Shown here: in pieces, positions 9,463-17,925 of the stretch
Numbering within the stretch: position 1 is the first letter of the stretch
How the letters are laid out: every line of letters starts with the position of its first letter
From: JAHJDO01 sp964437505
GTDB taxonomy: Bacteria > JAHJDO01
Length of the DNA: 64,000 nt
Reading direction: 5' to 3'
NCBI GenBank assembly: GCA_964437505.1
Contig: CAYTGU010000008.1
Coordinates: 1 to 64,000, forward strand
Made by a program: the position numbers and the translations under genes
Notes under the pieces: model-generated
What the model was told of the DNA's origin: nothing
The model's database searches: none
Seen by the model: only the letters and a program-made list of their open reading frames with translations

Positions 9463-10410
9463 CTATTCTGACTCATTATTCTCCACTGCTTCAACAAAAA
9501 TCTCTTCTAATGACCTCTTTATTGGCATAATAGATAATATCTGGCTATTGCTGGATCTTAGAATGTCTACAACAGTATTAACAATATGTTCATTTAGGCT
9601 AATTTCTAACGTGTCTTTATCAGTTTCTCCTTCAACAATAGAAATTTCTGTGATTTTATCCAGCTTATTATGAGTCTTTTCATCAATGCTTTTAACGCTA
9701 ATCTTAACCGCATGTTTCATGGTTAGAAGATCATCAAGTTTTCCAATTTTATTTAGTCTGCCTTTATGCAAAATGCCTATTCTGTCGCAAACCAGTTCTG
9801 CCTCAGAAAGCTGGTGGGAACATAGAAAAAGAGTCTTGCCTTGTTCTCTTAATTTTAAAAATACATCTCTCATTTCCCGCTGCCCAATAGGATCCAAACC
9901 TGATGTTGGCTCATCAAGAAGAAGAAGATCCGGATCATTAATCAGAGTTTGTGCAAGCCCTGCGCGCTGCAGCATACCTTTGGAATATGAAGAAAGTCTG
10001 ACATGCGCTTTTTCTGCAAGCCCGACCAAATCCAGTATCTTATAAATGCGTCTCTTTCTCTCCATTGATGCTATTCCAAACAAGCTTCCACAAAAATCAA
10101 GCAATTCCCATGCTGTGAGATAGCTATATAAATACGAGACCTCTGATAAATAGCCAATTCTGTTTTTTGCCTCTGTATTGCCTAACTGCTTACCTAAAAC
10201 CCATCCTTGCCCTGCACTAGGAGATATAAAATCCAGTAATAACTTAAGAGTTGTTGTCTTTCCGGAACCATTTGGCCCGAGCAGTCCAAATGTTTCTCCC
10301 TTATTAACCTCTATATCCAGATGGTCTAAAGCCAAAACCCTTGTCTTTCTCTGTATGCCGATTATGTATTCTTTTGTAAGATTTACTGTCTTTACTACTA
10401 TATCTGCCAT
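9463..10410 (-). CDS. ABC transporter ATP-binding protein (ABC-2 exporter type)
   Basis: A 315-residue ATPase. Walker A is GLLGPNGSGKTTT near residues 43-55, the signature is SSYSKGMLQRAGLAQ near 142, Walker B is LLLLDEPTSGLDP, and the H-loop is CSHQLSEAE. The C-terminal tail of about 90 residues is typical of the DrrA/GldA-like exporter subfamily. No permease gene lies in the window, so its partner is elsewhere. It follows the comM 3' half by 16 nt and probably belonged to the comM transcript. Insertion of the element should therefore also affect expression of this gene. Confidence 0.92.
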   Translation of the reverse strand: MADIVVKTVNLTKEYIIGIQRKTRVLALDHLDIEVNKGETFGLLGPNGSGKTTTLKLLLDFISPSAGQGWVLGKQLGNTEAKNRIGYLSEVSYLYSYLTAWELLDFCGSLFGIASMERKRRIYKILDLVGLAEKAHVRLSSYSKGMLQRAGLAQTLINDPDLLLLDEPTSGLDPIGQREMRDVFLKLREQGKTLFLCSHQLSEAELVCDRIGILHKGRLNKIGKLDDLLTMKHAVKISVKSIDEKTHNKLDKITEISIVEGETDKDTLEISLNEHIVNTVVDILRSSNSQILSIMPIKRSLEEIFVEAVENNESE

Positions 10411-10426
10411 AACGCCTTCCCCTTAG

Positions 10427-11309
10427 CTACCTCCCCCAAAAGTTTCTATCCATACTTCTATATTGAATTGCCTCTGAGACATGAGCAGCTGTTATATTCT
10501 CATTTTGCTCCAAATCTGCAATTGTACGCGCAATCTTCAATATTTTATCATAACCTCGCGCACTTAACCCTAAACTATTTATAGCTGTCTTTATAAGAGA
10601 CTGAGTCTGACCGTCAAGCTGACAATGCTCTTTTATATCCTTTGCATGCATATGAGCATTGCAAAAAATCTTTTCCCCTTTAAACCTTTGCTGCTGAATC
10701 ATTCGAACATTGTTAATCCTCTCTTTTATTACAGCAGAGGTTTCAGACTGTGTCCTGTCAGATATCTCCTGATAATTAAGCGCTGGAACATCCACATGAA
10801 TATCAATCCTATCAAGCAAAGGCCCGCTTATTTTGGAAATGTAGCTCTGTATTTGATATGGAGTGCATCTGCATTCTTTTACAGGATGCGTAAAATATCC
10901 GCATGGACACGGATTCATTGCTGCTACAAGTGTAAATCTGGAAGGATATGTATGAGATGCAGTTGCGCGGGAAACAGTAACAATTCCATCCTCAAGCGGC
11001 TGACGCAGCACCTCAAGAGTATTGCGTCTGAACTCAGGAAGCTCATCTAAAAACAATACTCCATAATGAGAAAGACTTACCTCTCCCGGTCTTGCCAACT
11101 GCGTACCGCCAATCAGAGCTACATCGGAGATTGTATGGTGCGGAGCTCTGAAAGGACGGGTTGCTATAAGTCCCTTTCCCTGAGGAAGAATACCGGCAAT
11201 AGAGTGAACCTTTGTTACTTCTAAACTCTCTTCCAAAGTCATATCCGGCATTATAGAGGGTATTCTTCTTGCAAGCATTGTCTTGCCAGCTCCAGGAGGT
11301 CCAATCATC
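10427..11309 (-). pseudogene. comM: comM/yifB 3' half (Mg chelatase-like AAA+ domain), split by the element
   Basis: The C-terminal 294 codons of a ComM/YifB-type AAA+ ATPase. ComM is a helicase that promotes branch migration during natural transformation. Seen are LMIGPPGAGKTMLARR (Walker A), FLDELPEFRR (Walker B), the zinc-cluster-like NPCPCGY and HPVKECRC, LLDRIDIHVDVP, and the Mg_chelatase_C end. The fragment starts exactly at the Walker A loop. The missing N-terminal half is at 43381-44031, 32 kb away on the same strand. A fortuitous ATG at 11359, inside the recombinase gene in another frame, could initiate a truncated protein of 310 residues. A lone AAA+ half is unlikely to do the ComM job. 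Confidence 0.93.
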
Positions 11310-11334
11310 AGCACGATTGGGACGCAATACAACC
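11297..11334 (-). other. Attachment site at the recombinase end of the element
   Basis: Read on the - strand, the element half has the arm GTATTGCGTCC (11330-11320), 8 nt, then the core CT (11311-11310), followed directly by comM sequence GATGATTGGACC. The arm is the exact reverse complement of the arm at the other end of the element, at the same 8-nt distance from the core. Confidence 0.85.
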
Positions 11335-12894
11335 AAGAGAGGAATCTTCTTTTTGCCATGCAGGTATAACTCCTTTAATAACAACAGTTTGGTCTTTTAC
11401 TACAATCTTCGTTACAATTTTTAGAACTTCTATTCGCTCCTCAAATGAGAGCGATTTTAACCTCTTTTTTACTGTATCGCAGTAAAATTTTATATCTCTA
11501 TGAACTACATTACTTGATAATTTGTTAGCCTTGATATTAATATATTTCTGCCTTTCCTGCAAGAGTTCGTTTTTCTGCTTTTGTAACTTCCCTATCCGAG
11601 AATTTAACATATCTTTACTTATGCTCCCATCTGTATAGATATCCAATAACCTGTCTATCTTCTCAGATAATTTATTAATTTGCTTATCTATATCTTTGAT
11701 AAGAAACTCAGTATTACTTTGATTGTCTTGCAACCTAGCCTGTTTCTTTTCTACTTGATCAATAATTAGTTTTGGATTTTGTAGAGCTTTGCTAACGGCG
11801 TTCCATACTAGAGGTTCTATTCTTTCAGCTTTAATTGAGGACGCATTACACTCCTTTGGCAAAGGGAATGTTCTATCTCTATTTCCACATCTATAATATA
11901 ATTTTTCATGACACGATCCACCATGAAATGGAGAATTACAGTTTCCACACTCAATAAGACCTCTCAATAAATATTTATGCTTAACATTTCTAGGTGAAAG
12001 CTTAGAGTTCCTTCTTAATTGCTTTTGAGCTAAATCAAATGTTTTTTTATCTATAATTATCAGATGCTTAGGTAGTTTTATCGCTATCCATTCATCTACT
12101 GGTCTTAATCTTAAACTTGTATTGTTTCGTCTCTTGTAATTGCCTGTAACTTTAGGTTTTTTAGACTCACAACTGATATGCTTATTGTAAAAAGTAACGC
12201 CTGTATATGTTTTATCTCGCAAAATCCTATGTAATGTACTTGTTCTCCAATGCAGTCCTTTTCTTGGATTTATTTCTATCCTTGTTAGTTCTTTTGCAAT
12301 GGACCTAACACTAAGTTCTTTATTTATGAGAAGATCAAATATCTTTTTTACTACCTCAGCTTCGCTTTCATTGACTTTATAATATCCTGTTTTCTTTTTG
12401 GTTTTAGGAATGTATTTATATCCATATGGCGGAATACTGCCTATTATATTACCACTTTTAGCCTTGTGAAGTTTGCCTCGTCTAGTTCGTTCTAGTATTT
12501 TTAATTTTTCATATTCTGCAACAAGCTCTGTTATTCCATTTGAAATAAAATCTTCTGGAGTATCATCATTAGATGGACGAGACTTAAATATTATACGGAC
12601 ATTACTCTTTTTTAATTCTTCGTTTATTATATAATGATAACCATATTTTCTTGCTAATCTGTCTGGGCTATGTATTAATACTGCTTCAAACTTATTTTTT
12701 GTTGCGTCATCTCTTAATTTATCTAATCCTGGTCTAGCAAGAAGTTCCCCACTATATCCATTGTCTGCATACTCATTTATAATAGTATATCCTTCTTTAT
12801 TAGCAAATTCTCGCAAAGCAGCAAGTTGAGATTCTATAGTACCATCATTTTCTTGACTCTCAGTAGACACCCTAGCGTAAATAGCAATATCCAT
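11308..12894 (-). CDS. Large serine recombinase (integrase of the element)
   Basis: A 528-residue serine integrase. The N-terminal resolvase domain (about 1-150) has the nucleophile serine in AIYARVST and the arginine region HSPDRLARK. A recombinase domain follows (about 160-270), then a zinc beta-ribbon with CGNCNSPF and later Cys residues, and a coiled coil near 390-450 that typically controls synapsis. Such enzymes join attP and attB without host factors. The ribosome site aaaggagcc lies 6 nt before the ATG. Oddly, the stop codon TGA spans the crossover: its T is core and its GA is comM DNA. In the excised circle the frame would continue for about 21 more codons to a TAA at 43319-43317. 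Confidence 0.95.
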   Translation of the reverse strand: MDIAIYARVSTESQENDGTIESQLAALREFANKEGYTIINEYADNGYSGELLARPGLDKLRDDATKNKFEAVLIHSPDRLARKYGYHYIINEELKKSNVRIIFKSRPSNDDTPEDFISNGITELVAEYEKLKILERTRRGKLHKAKSGNIIGSIPPYGYKYIPKTKKKTGYYKVNESEAEVVKKIFDLLINKELSVRSIAKELTRIEINPRKGLHWRTSTLHRILRDKTYTGVTFYNKHISCESKKPKVTGNYKRRNNTSLRLRPVDEWIAIKLPKHLIIIDKKTFDLAQKQLRRNSKLSPRNVKHKYLLRGLIECGNCNSPFHGGSCHEKLYYRCGNRDRTFPLPKECNASSIKAERIEPLVWNAVSKALQNPKLIIDQVEKKQARLQDNQSNTEFLIKDIDKQINKLSEKIDRLLDIYTDGSISKDMLNSRIGKLQKQKNELLQERQKYINIKANKLSSNVVHRDIKFYCDTVKKRLKSLSFEERIEVLKIVTKIVVKDQTVVIKGVIPAWQKEDSSLGCIASQSC

Positions 12895-13177
12895 TTTAGG
12901 CTCCTTTCATGATTGAAAATACATTTTAATAATTTTTCTAAACCAGTCTTCTTATATAGACTATACTCATTGATAGGATTTCTATATACTCTTATTTTTC
13001 AAGAATAGAAGCTGGAATTCTGCAACCTCCTTTACCCTTACATAATCGCTTATTCTAAACATATTATCCTTGCTAAATTCTATTATCAACATAATTATTT
13101 ATTCTTCTCGTTTTTGGAAGCAACCATATTGATGATAGCTTTTTCTCTCTTTCACATTGTATACTTTTTTCCCTCTC
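12895..13177. other. Intergenic region without a gene
   Basis: About 280 bases upstream of the recombinase and downstream of the primase. The DNA is AT-rich, with short partial repeats such as gagtatag on the - strand. I see no ORF, no convincing promoter pair and no terminator hairpin. Together with the repeats that follow it could hold recombinase regulatory sites, but nothing specific is supported. Confidence 0.5.
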
Positions 13178-13263
13178 TTCTTATATGTTCTTATATGTAT
13201 CAAAAAGTGAACGAAGGTTCTCAATGTTTTAATAACCCTGTCTGCTTTTCTTATATGTATCAA
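13178..13263 (+). repeat. Short direct repeats at the primase 3' end
   Basis: TTCTTATATGTATCAA occurs at 13188-13203 and again at 13248-13263, exactly 60 bp apart. A truncated copy, TTCTTATATGT, is at 13178-13188. The last copy lies inside the 3' end of the primase gene. They could be iteron-like protein-binding sites or the footprint of a small tandem duplication. Confidence 0.55.
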
Positions 13264-14587
13264 TTTCTGAACTAGTCTGAGTTTTTTTAGATACTAGTTT
13301 AATTTCTGAACTAGAAGGTATTTTAGGAATTGGAATAGTTCTTCTGATTTTCGTAACTATTCTATTCTTCCAATGTCCATAATTAACTTCAATTAATTTA
13401 TACTTCTCTCCTTTTTCTAACAAAGTCCTTATCGCTCCCTTGGATCTTCTTGTCTCATACATCAATTCCTCATATTTTGCGAATACCCACTCTCCTACAG
13501 CAACGTTTTTCTTTTTTTCAAGTATAGGTATGACAGTTCTATAAAAGCCTGTAAAAAGTAGTCCTACCACTCTCTGCCAGCCCATATTTTCAAACATCGC
13601 AGGATTAAAGGGTGTCTTTTGAGAATGTGGTTGATTTTCAATAGTTAAGTCATTTGATTTATTGCCTCTAGCAAATTCCTTTAAATAGCCACAATTGTTT
13701 TTTCCTATACAAAGTGGCTCAATGTATGAATTTTTGCACCCATATTTAAATTTGCTCGTATAAGCCTTATTTATGACATTGTCAGCTTCACCTTTGGAAA
13801 ACTCCGTCTCTCCTGTGTTTCTAGAAAGCCATTTATATATCAACTGTCGTGCCGTATCTTTTGGATATTTGAGTCTTCTGCACTCACACGAAATAATGTG
13901 ACACCATTTATTTCTCGCACCTTCCTGGGTTCCACTATCAATTATCCTTTGAACACAAGGTTTGATTTTATTCAATGATCCAGTTAATTTTGCTTTTTTT
14001 ATAAAGCTATCTAATGAAGTTTTTTTAATAGTGTCTAAAACTCCTGGAAACTCAAGAGGAGCAAAGTCTGACGGGTCCAGGAAATTACACCTTTTCTGTG
14101 TGAGTTGATGAATCCCAAAAGGAAGTTTTATCAGTGATCCAAATTCTGCATTAGAATTGTGAGAAGGATAAATCTCAACTGGGCACTTTGTTTTATCATT
14201 TGTAGATTTCAAGATTTTATGTGCTAAATTATTCGAATCTTTAATGCTGACAAAATTTTCAAAAAATATCCACACATGATATCCCTTATTCCCAGAATCT
14301 TCTAAGTAAGGAATGAGATTATTCTTCCTTGCACTATCAATAATTAACCTGACTCTTTTACAGTCTTTATCATCAATATCTAATACTAACCATTTTGTTT
14401 TTGGTTCGTAAGCATAAACACCTATCGTTATCTCTCCTAGTAAGTGTTTTCGTATTGTCTCCTCTGTAAGATGCTTGGGTTGCCTATTATAGATTACCTT
14501 ATTCTTCTCTATCTTCTGCGTTGCAAAAGTGTCTTTACGTGTTATGAAAACATCAAAAATTTTATTAATCACTTCTTTATTTGCCAT
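13229..14587 (-). CDS. Archaeo-eukaryotic-type primase (TOTE-like AEP domain)
   Basis: A 452-residue protein with the AEP primase core. VLDIDDKD (near residues 68-74) provides the catalytic aspartates, EDSGNKGYHVWIFF (96-109) is the sGxGxHvW block, and GSLIKLPFGIH (150-160) is the nucleotide-binding K-P-G-H block. The C-terminal half contains a helical region with several Cys residues (near 275-300) and a probable winged-helix stretch. This resembles primases of TOTE conflict systems and of replicating plasmids and phage satellites. The gene has a strong aaggaggatg site 9 nt before the ATG. A replication role for the excised element is the simplest inference; no cognate replicative helicase sits next to it. 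Confidence 0.85.
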   Translation of the reverse strand: MANKEVINKIFDVFITRKDTFATQKIEKNKVIYNRQPKHLTEETIRKHLLGEITIGVYAYEPKTKWLVLDIDDKDCKRVRLIIDSARKNNLIPYLEDSGNKGYHVWIFFENFVSIKDSNNLAHKILKSTNDKTKCPVEIYPSHNSNAEFGSLIKLPFGIHQLTQKRCNFLDPSDFAPLEFPGVLDTIKKTSLDSFIKKAKLTGSLNKIKPCVQRIIDSGTQEGARNKWCHIISCECRRLKYPKDTARQLIYKWLSRNTGETEFSKGEADNVINKAYTSKFKYGCKNSYIEPLCIGKNNCGYLKEFARGNKSNDLTIENQPHSQKTPFNPAMFENMGWQRVVGLLFTGFYRTVIPILEKKKNVAVGEWVFAKYEELMYETRRSKGAIRTLLEKGEKYKLIEVNYGHWKNRIVTKIRRTIPIPKIPSSSEIKLVSKKTQTSSEIDTYKKSRQGY

Positions 14588-14671
14588 TTCGTTACATCCT
14601 CCTTATATTTTCCTTTTTCTATTCGTTAATAACAATACATCTTGATTTTTTAGCACAAAATTTCCCAACTA

Positions 14672-14747
14672 GGGTGTTTGTATAGGGTGCAAAAATTACT
14701 CTTCTTTTTCATAGGGAAAGCACCCTGTAAATACCTTACAAACACCC
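14672..14747. repeat. Nested inverted repeats between HTH and primase genes
   Basis: The outer arms GGGTGTTTGTA (14672-14682) and TACAAACACCC (14737-14747) are perfect complements. Inside them lies a second perfect pair, AGGGTGC (14684-14690) and GCACCCT (14720-14726). The structure sits in the 185-bp gap just upstream of the primase gene. It could be a replication origin hairpin, a leader RNA controlling the primase, or a terminator for the HTH gene. There is no clear T-run for the last option. Confidence 0.7.
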
Positions 14748-14772
14748 CATTCTTTATATCCCAAAAAGACAC

Positions 14773-15024
14773 TTATCCCCTATTTTGTAAGTTGGCCTTT
14801 TCTTCCACAAATTCAACTAATTGTCGAATTGATGTTAATGTTCGCCTCCTTGTATGTTGAGACCCAACTCTAGCACCTGGCAATAGTCCTTTCTTGATGT
14901 AGTCCATTACCACATTCTCACTTAATCCGAGAAGCTCGCTCATATCGAGCTCTGTCAAAAGACCGCTTGCTGCCTGCACGCTGATTCGATTTTCTGGCAT
15001 CGAGCACCTTGACCTTTTTTCCAT
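14773..15024 (-). CDS. Excisionase-like helix-turn-helix protein
   Basis: An 83-residue protein. Its central part, with SELLGLSENVVMDYIKKG followed by a basic GSQHTRRRT wing, fits the MerR-like/HTH_17 excisionase fold. Proteins of this size near serine integrases often act as recombination directionality factors or repressors, and I infer one of those roles here. The start at 15024 is well supported by an almost ideal aaaggaggtgatt site 4 nt upstream. Unusually, its first 107 nt overlap the preceding zinc-motif gene in another frame. It is the last gene before the hairpin region and the primase. Confidence 0.75.
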   Translation of the reverse strand: MEKRSRCSMPENRISVQAASGLLTELDMSELLGLSENVVMDYIKKGLLPGARVGSQHTRRRTLTSIRQLVEFVEEKANLQNRG

Positions 15025-15235
15025 AACTAATCACCTCCTTTCCTATAAAATTTTCCAACATTTGAGCTTTCTTCATCATTCCTTTTTCTCTTAGTTTTTT
15101 TATTCCTTCTCTTATAATGTCGTCAGGTGTTGCTAAAAGCCGCTGAACACAATCAGAACACATCAGGTAGTTAAGGTTATCTCTAAAATTACCAGTCTCC
15201 AGCCTTCCACATAGATCACAAACTCTCTCTTCCAT
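14918..15235 (-). CDS. Small zinc-motif protein of the element
   Basis: A 105-residue protein starting MEERVCDLCGR, with a second CSDC about 22 residues later. The two CxxC pairs make a four-cysteine zinc knuckle near the N terminus. The middle is helical and the last 35 residues are basic. The start at 15235 is chosen because aaaggagag precedes it; an in-frame ATG at 15250 overlaps that site. It is probably a DNA- or protein-binding regulator, of no family I can name. The 107-nt overlap with the HTH gene is long, so the real C terminus could be shorter or a frameshift may lie here. Confidence 0.6.
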   Translation of the reverse strand: MEERVCDLCGRLETGNFRDNLNYLMCSDCVQRLLATPDDIIREGIKKLREKGMMKKAQMLENFIGKEVISYGKKVKVLDARKSNQRAGSKRSFDRARYERASRIK

Positions 15236-15386
15236 TCTCTCTCCTTTCATTATTTGTTTCGTTCTCGTTTAATAAAATCTCATATATTTTCTTGAGTAAA
15301 CTATCGATGTCTTGTATAGGCTTGGGCTCATATTCCCAGCTCACTCCGTAGTCTAATTTGCATTTATTCTGTTTTCTTCTTATCAT
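15216..15386 (-). CDS. Small ORF of 56 residues
   Basis: A 56-codon reading frame beginning MIRRKQNKCKLDYGVSWEYE and ending inside the next gene with a 20-nt overlap. The sequence is not low-complexity, and it contains an amphipathic stretch, IDSLLKKIYEILL. The ribosome site is weak (gtgag). It lies in a run of small - strand genes typical of the regulatory end of an integrative element. No family recognised. Confidence 0.45.
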   Translation of the reverse strand: MIRRKQNKCKLDYGVSWEYEPKPIQDIDSLLKKIYEILLNENETNNERRENGRESL

Positions 15387-15449
15387 TGTTTACTCACTGT
15401 TAATTCCTAAATTAACAATCTGACAGCTACATAATTATGTTGCGATTTT

Positions 15450-15923
15450 TTATAAACTAGCAATTGTCTCTAACGTTTTTAGAGAACCTCGAAAACAAGG
15501 TCTATAATATGATTTTGATATGGCTAGGTTTTGTACTTTTTTGATGTGTGTTCCTACTTCTGCATTTCTGAAATCCTCAAAGTCTTTTAATGCTTTTATC
15601 TCATTTAGGCTACATTTATTTAATCTGTCGTTGAATTTTTCTTTAGCTATTTCCAAAAGTTCTTTTGGGTCTTTAATTCCTTTTTTTTCGAGTTTTTTAA
15701 TATAGTATTTTATAATTTTTTCTCGTCTTTGATTTAATTCGACTCGACGGCATTTATACTCTAAGATAATACATTTTCTTTGTGGTTCTAGCGGTTTATG
15801 TAATCTATCTCTAATGCTTTTCTTATGTTTTCGTATTGCTTCATCTGGGTCATCATATATAGTTTTTCCAAAATCTAGAATATGTTGTAGCTTTGTAACG
15901 TCGTCATGCATTTTCTGATCCAT
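15450..15923 (-). CDS. Hypothetical basic helical protein
   Basis: A 157-residue, lysine/arginine-rich and almost wholly helical protein that I do not recognise. The start at 15923 (MDQKMHDDV) is chosen because ggaggtgtaaaa precedes it and a good promoter lies at 15993-16021; a longer frame back to 16055 would begin upstream of that promoter. The composition suggests nucleic-acid binding, but no catalytic or zinc motif is visible. It is the first gene of the leftward group that leads to the primase. Confidence 0.65.
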   Translation of the reverse strand: MDQKMHDDVTKLQHILDFGKTIYDDPDEAIRKHKKSIRDRLHKPLEPQRKCIILEYKCRRVELNQRREKIIKYYIKKLEKKGIKDPKELLEIAKEKFNDRLNKCSLNEIKALKDFEDFRNAEVGTHIKKVQNLAISKSYYRPCFRGSLKTLETIASL

Positions 15924-15992
15924 TTTTACACCTCCGTTTTTATTATTAATTTCAGACATAACCGTAGGGAAGTTTGTATTCTTCATACATGC

Positions 15993-16021
15993 ATTATTGC
16001 ATATTTGGAATGATAAGTCAA
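15993..16021 (-). promoter_or_regulatory. Predicted promoter for the leftward replication/regulation genes
   Basis: On the - strand TTGACT (16021-16016), a 17-bp spacer and AATAAT (15998-15993). It lies about 70 nt upstream of the ATG at 15923. The remaining DNA between 15924 and 16251 is AT-rich and shows no gene. Confidence 0.6.
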
Positions 16022-16251
16022 GGTCTAAATGCTTGCAACGCAAGAACTTACGCATACTTTTACGGGCGTAAAAAAAGCAATTTAAAGTATACTTCTTTTA
16101 CCCTAAAAAATAGATTTTAAAGTATGGGGATAATGATGAAAATAGGAGGAAATTACGAGCTGGAATGCTATTTTGAAAAGTTTTGAACTTTATAGAAAAT
16201 TAAGATATATCGTATTTTTTGTAGAATTCTCTTAAGTTTTTTACTTTTTTC

Positions 16252-17247
16252 TTAGTATATTCTCTTTTTTTTTTCAGGATTTATATTTCTATATTTTAGA
16301 TTGTTTTGCTGCTTTCTACATTTCTCGCCACAATATTTTTCAGCCTTTTTAGCATATAAAAAATATTTTGGACACTTCATACTGGAGCATTTAACAATAA
16401 TTTTTTTCTTTACTAATTCATCACATACACTTTTATAAAAATTACGCAGCAGTTTTTCTATACAGGATATATCTTTCCAAACACGATTAGGTAGATTAGG
16501 TATAAAAGAATAATTTATGGTATCTATAATAGCTTTTGGTAAATGTTTCGGAGCCTCTTCCGTAAGTATCCAACCGTCTGAAGTAAAACACTTTTCATAC
16601 AATTCTCTTTTATTATTCCTCCCAAAAATATCAAAAATCCTAGACATATACCTCTTTTTATCTTCTTTTTTAATATTATCTATTCTTAAATAGCAAATCT
16701 CTTTTAAAAGTTGAATCTGATATATAAATTCATCTCTATCTATTCCTATATCACCGCTATCGTCAGTTGCTTTAGATATATCATAAATACTTGAAAACGC
16801 CCGGTTAACAAATTCGGACCATTCTTGGCTACTTAGGTTCTCTGGAATTGCTAAATATTTTGCCCAAGTATGGTGCATCAAAAATTCATATAACTTAGGC
16901 TGACGTTTAGGAACCATCTTTTTTGGTGCAGACTGATGGTTTTTTCCTTTAACAGTTTTCCTCTTTTCACAGGAATATATAATGGGAATAATAGTGTCTA
17001 AAAAATACATATCAGAATTCCCTTCAAATTGCGTTGCTTTAATTTCGAATCCTATCCATTCTTTACGATATTTATCTCTGTTTTTCTTGTAAAATTCAGG
17101 GCATTTTATTTGAATAAAATTAGAATACGTTCCAAACCAGTTCATTTCTGATAAAGGACTATCAAATCCGCCAAGATCTTCAATCCATTTAGTAGTATCT
17201 TCGCCCTTCCAACGATCAACTATTTCTATCTTTTTTGTTTTAGACAT
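16252..17247 (-). CDS. Hypothetical protein with C-terminal zinc motif
   Basis: A 331-residue protein of unknown function. The last 50 residues hold a CGNR-like zinc finger: CSSMKCPKYF followed by KYCGEKCRKQQN. The N-terminal 270 residues have no motif that I can name. Similar C-terminal fingers occur on short regulators and on host-takeover proteins of mobile elements. An aaggag site lies about 10 nt before the ATG at 17247. The gene stands alone, with about 330 bp downstream and 240 bp upstream free of other genes. Confidence 0.65.
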   Translation of the reverse strand: MSKTKKIEIVDRWKGEDTTKWIEDLGGFDSPLSEMNWFGTYSNFIQIKCPEFYKKNRDKYRKEWIGFEIKATQFEGNSDMYFLDTIIPIIYSCEKRKTVKGKNHQSAPKKMVPKRQPKLYEFLMHHTWAKYLAIPENLSSQEWSEFVNRAFSSIYDISKATDDSGDIGIDRDEFIYQIQLLKEICYLRIDNIKKEDKKRYMSRIFDIFGRNNKRELYEKCFTSDGWILTEEAPKHLPKAIIDTINYSFIPNLPNRVWKDISCIEKLLRNFYKSVCDELVKKKIIVKCSSMKCPKYFLYAKKAEKYCGEKCRKQQNNLKYRNINPEKKKRIY

Positions 17248-17488
17248 TGAATAGATGCTCCTTAGTTTTTTATTATTTTATCATAGGTTAAAAATCATAT
17301 CCAATTTTACTATGGAATTTCCTCTGCCATTTGGAATTCATTTTAACACTGAGGATATTCTTGTGTAGATTTTTACGTGAGGCAATGATACAATTTTGCG
17401 TAGATGTTTAACAAGACAGTTCGTCATATAAAAGTATTAGCTGAGTCGTTGTATAATTAAATAACAGTAAGTAGAGGAGAGAGAAATT
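17248..17488. promoter_or_regulatory. Divergent intergenic region with a consensus -10 box
   Basis: This 241-bp gap separates the divergent genes at 17247 (-) and 17489 (+). A consensus TATAAT at 17452-17457 lies 32 nt upstream of the + strand small ORF; its -35 is poor. A good promoter for the - strand gene is not obvious. Confidence 0.4.
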
Positions 17489-17641
17489 ATGCGTAAAGGG
17501 ACAAAGCACACAGAAGAGACAAAAGAGAAGATAAGGAAGAAAACAAAAGAAAGTCTTAAAAACTCTCTAAAAAAGAAGGGAAATCGTATAGATAGTTTTG
17601 TGATTACTGGCATGGATAATCTAGAGAATCTTTTAAAGTAG
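17489..17641 (+). CDS. 50-residue protein with NUMOD3-like motif
   Basis: A 50-codon gene, one of very few + strand genes in the element. Its N terminus, GTKHTEETKEKIRKKTKESL, resembles the NUMOD3 DNA-binding repeat normally attached to GIY-YIG or HNH homing endonucleases (the consensus is a Gly-Lys-His-Ser/Thr-Glu-Glu-Thr helix). No nuclease domain is present here. A gaggagagag site precedes the ATG, and a TATAAT lies 32 nt upstream. It is either a stand-alone small DNA-binding protein or the leftover of a homing endonuclease. Confidence 0.55.
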   Translation: MRKGTKHTEETKEKIRKKTKESLKNSLKKKGNRIDSFVITGMDNLENLLK

Positions 17642-17925
17642 TTCCTACCTAAAAAACAGTAAAACCTATCAGAAGTTCAACCATATTTAAGTTGTTACAT
17701 ATCAACAGTTTATAGATAATAATAAAAACGTTAAAAACATTAAAAAAGTGGAAATTTAGACATTATAAGTATCATAGAAGAGAGGAATAGATTAGTATGG
17801 AAATGACTTTCTTTTGTTTTTAATAGTGGAGTATAGGTCTGTAAGATACTAACAGTTTTTAAAAACCGCTCAACTATTTCCCTAGTACCAAACCAATCCT
17901 GTTATTCTGTTCATTTTTCAATAAT
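17642..17925. other. AT-rich gap without a gene
   Basis: About 280 bases between the small + strand gene and the long inverted repeat. I see no ORF of note, no promoter pair and no repeats. Confidence 0.5.

Noticed and set aside
9344..10426. Long + strand frames opposite purL and the ABC ATPase
   Set aside because: They are antisense to clearly conserved genes and have low-complexity, unnatural composition.
11308..11359. ATG at 11359 as the true start of an independent Mg chelatase-like gene
   Set aside because: The first 17 residues are read out of frame from recombinase DNA, and homology begins exactly at the att junction, so this is the comM 3' half.
13229..14587. Full TOTE conflict system
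   Set aside because: Only the primase resembles TOTE; the other expected components are not adjacent, and the RecQ-type fusion lies 11 kb away in another operon.
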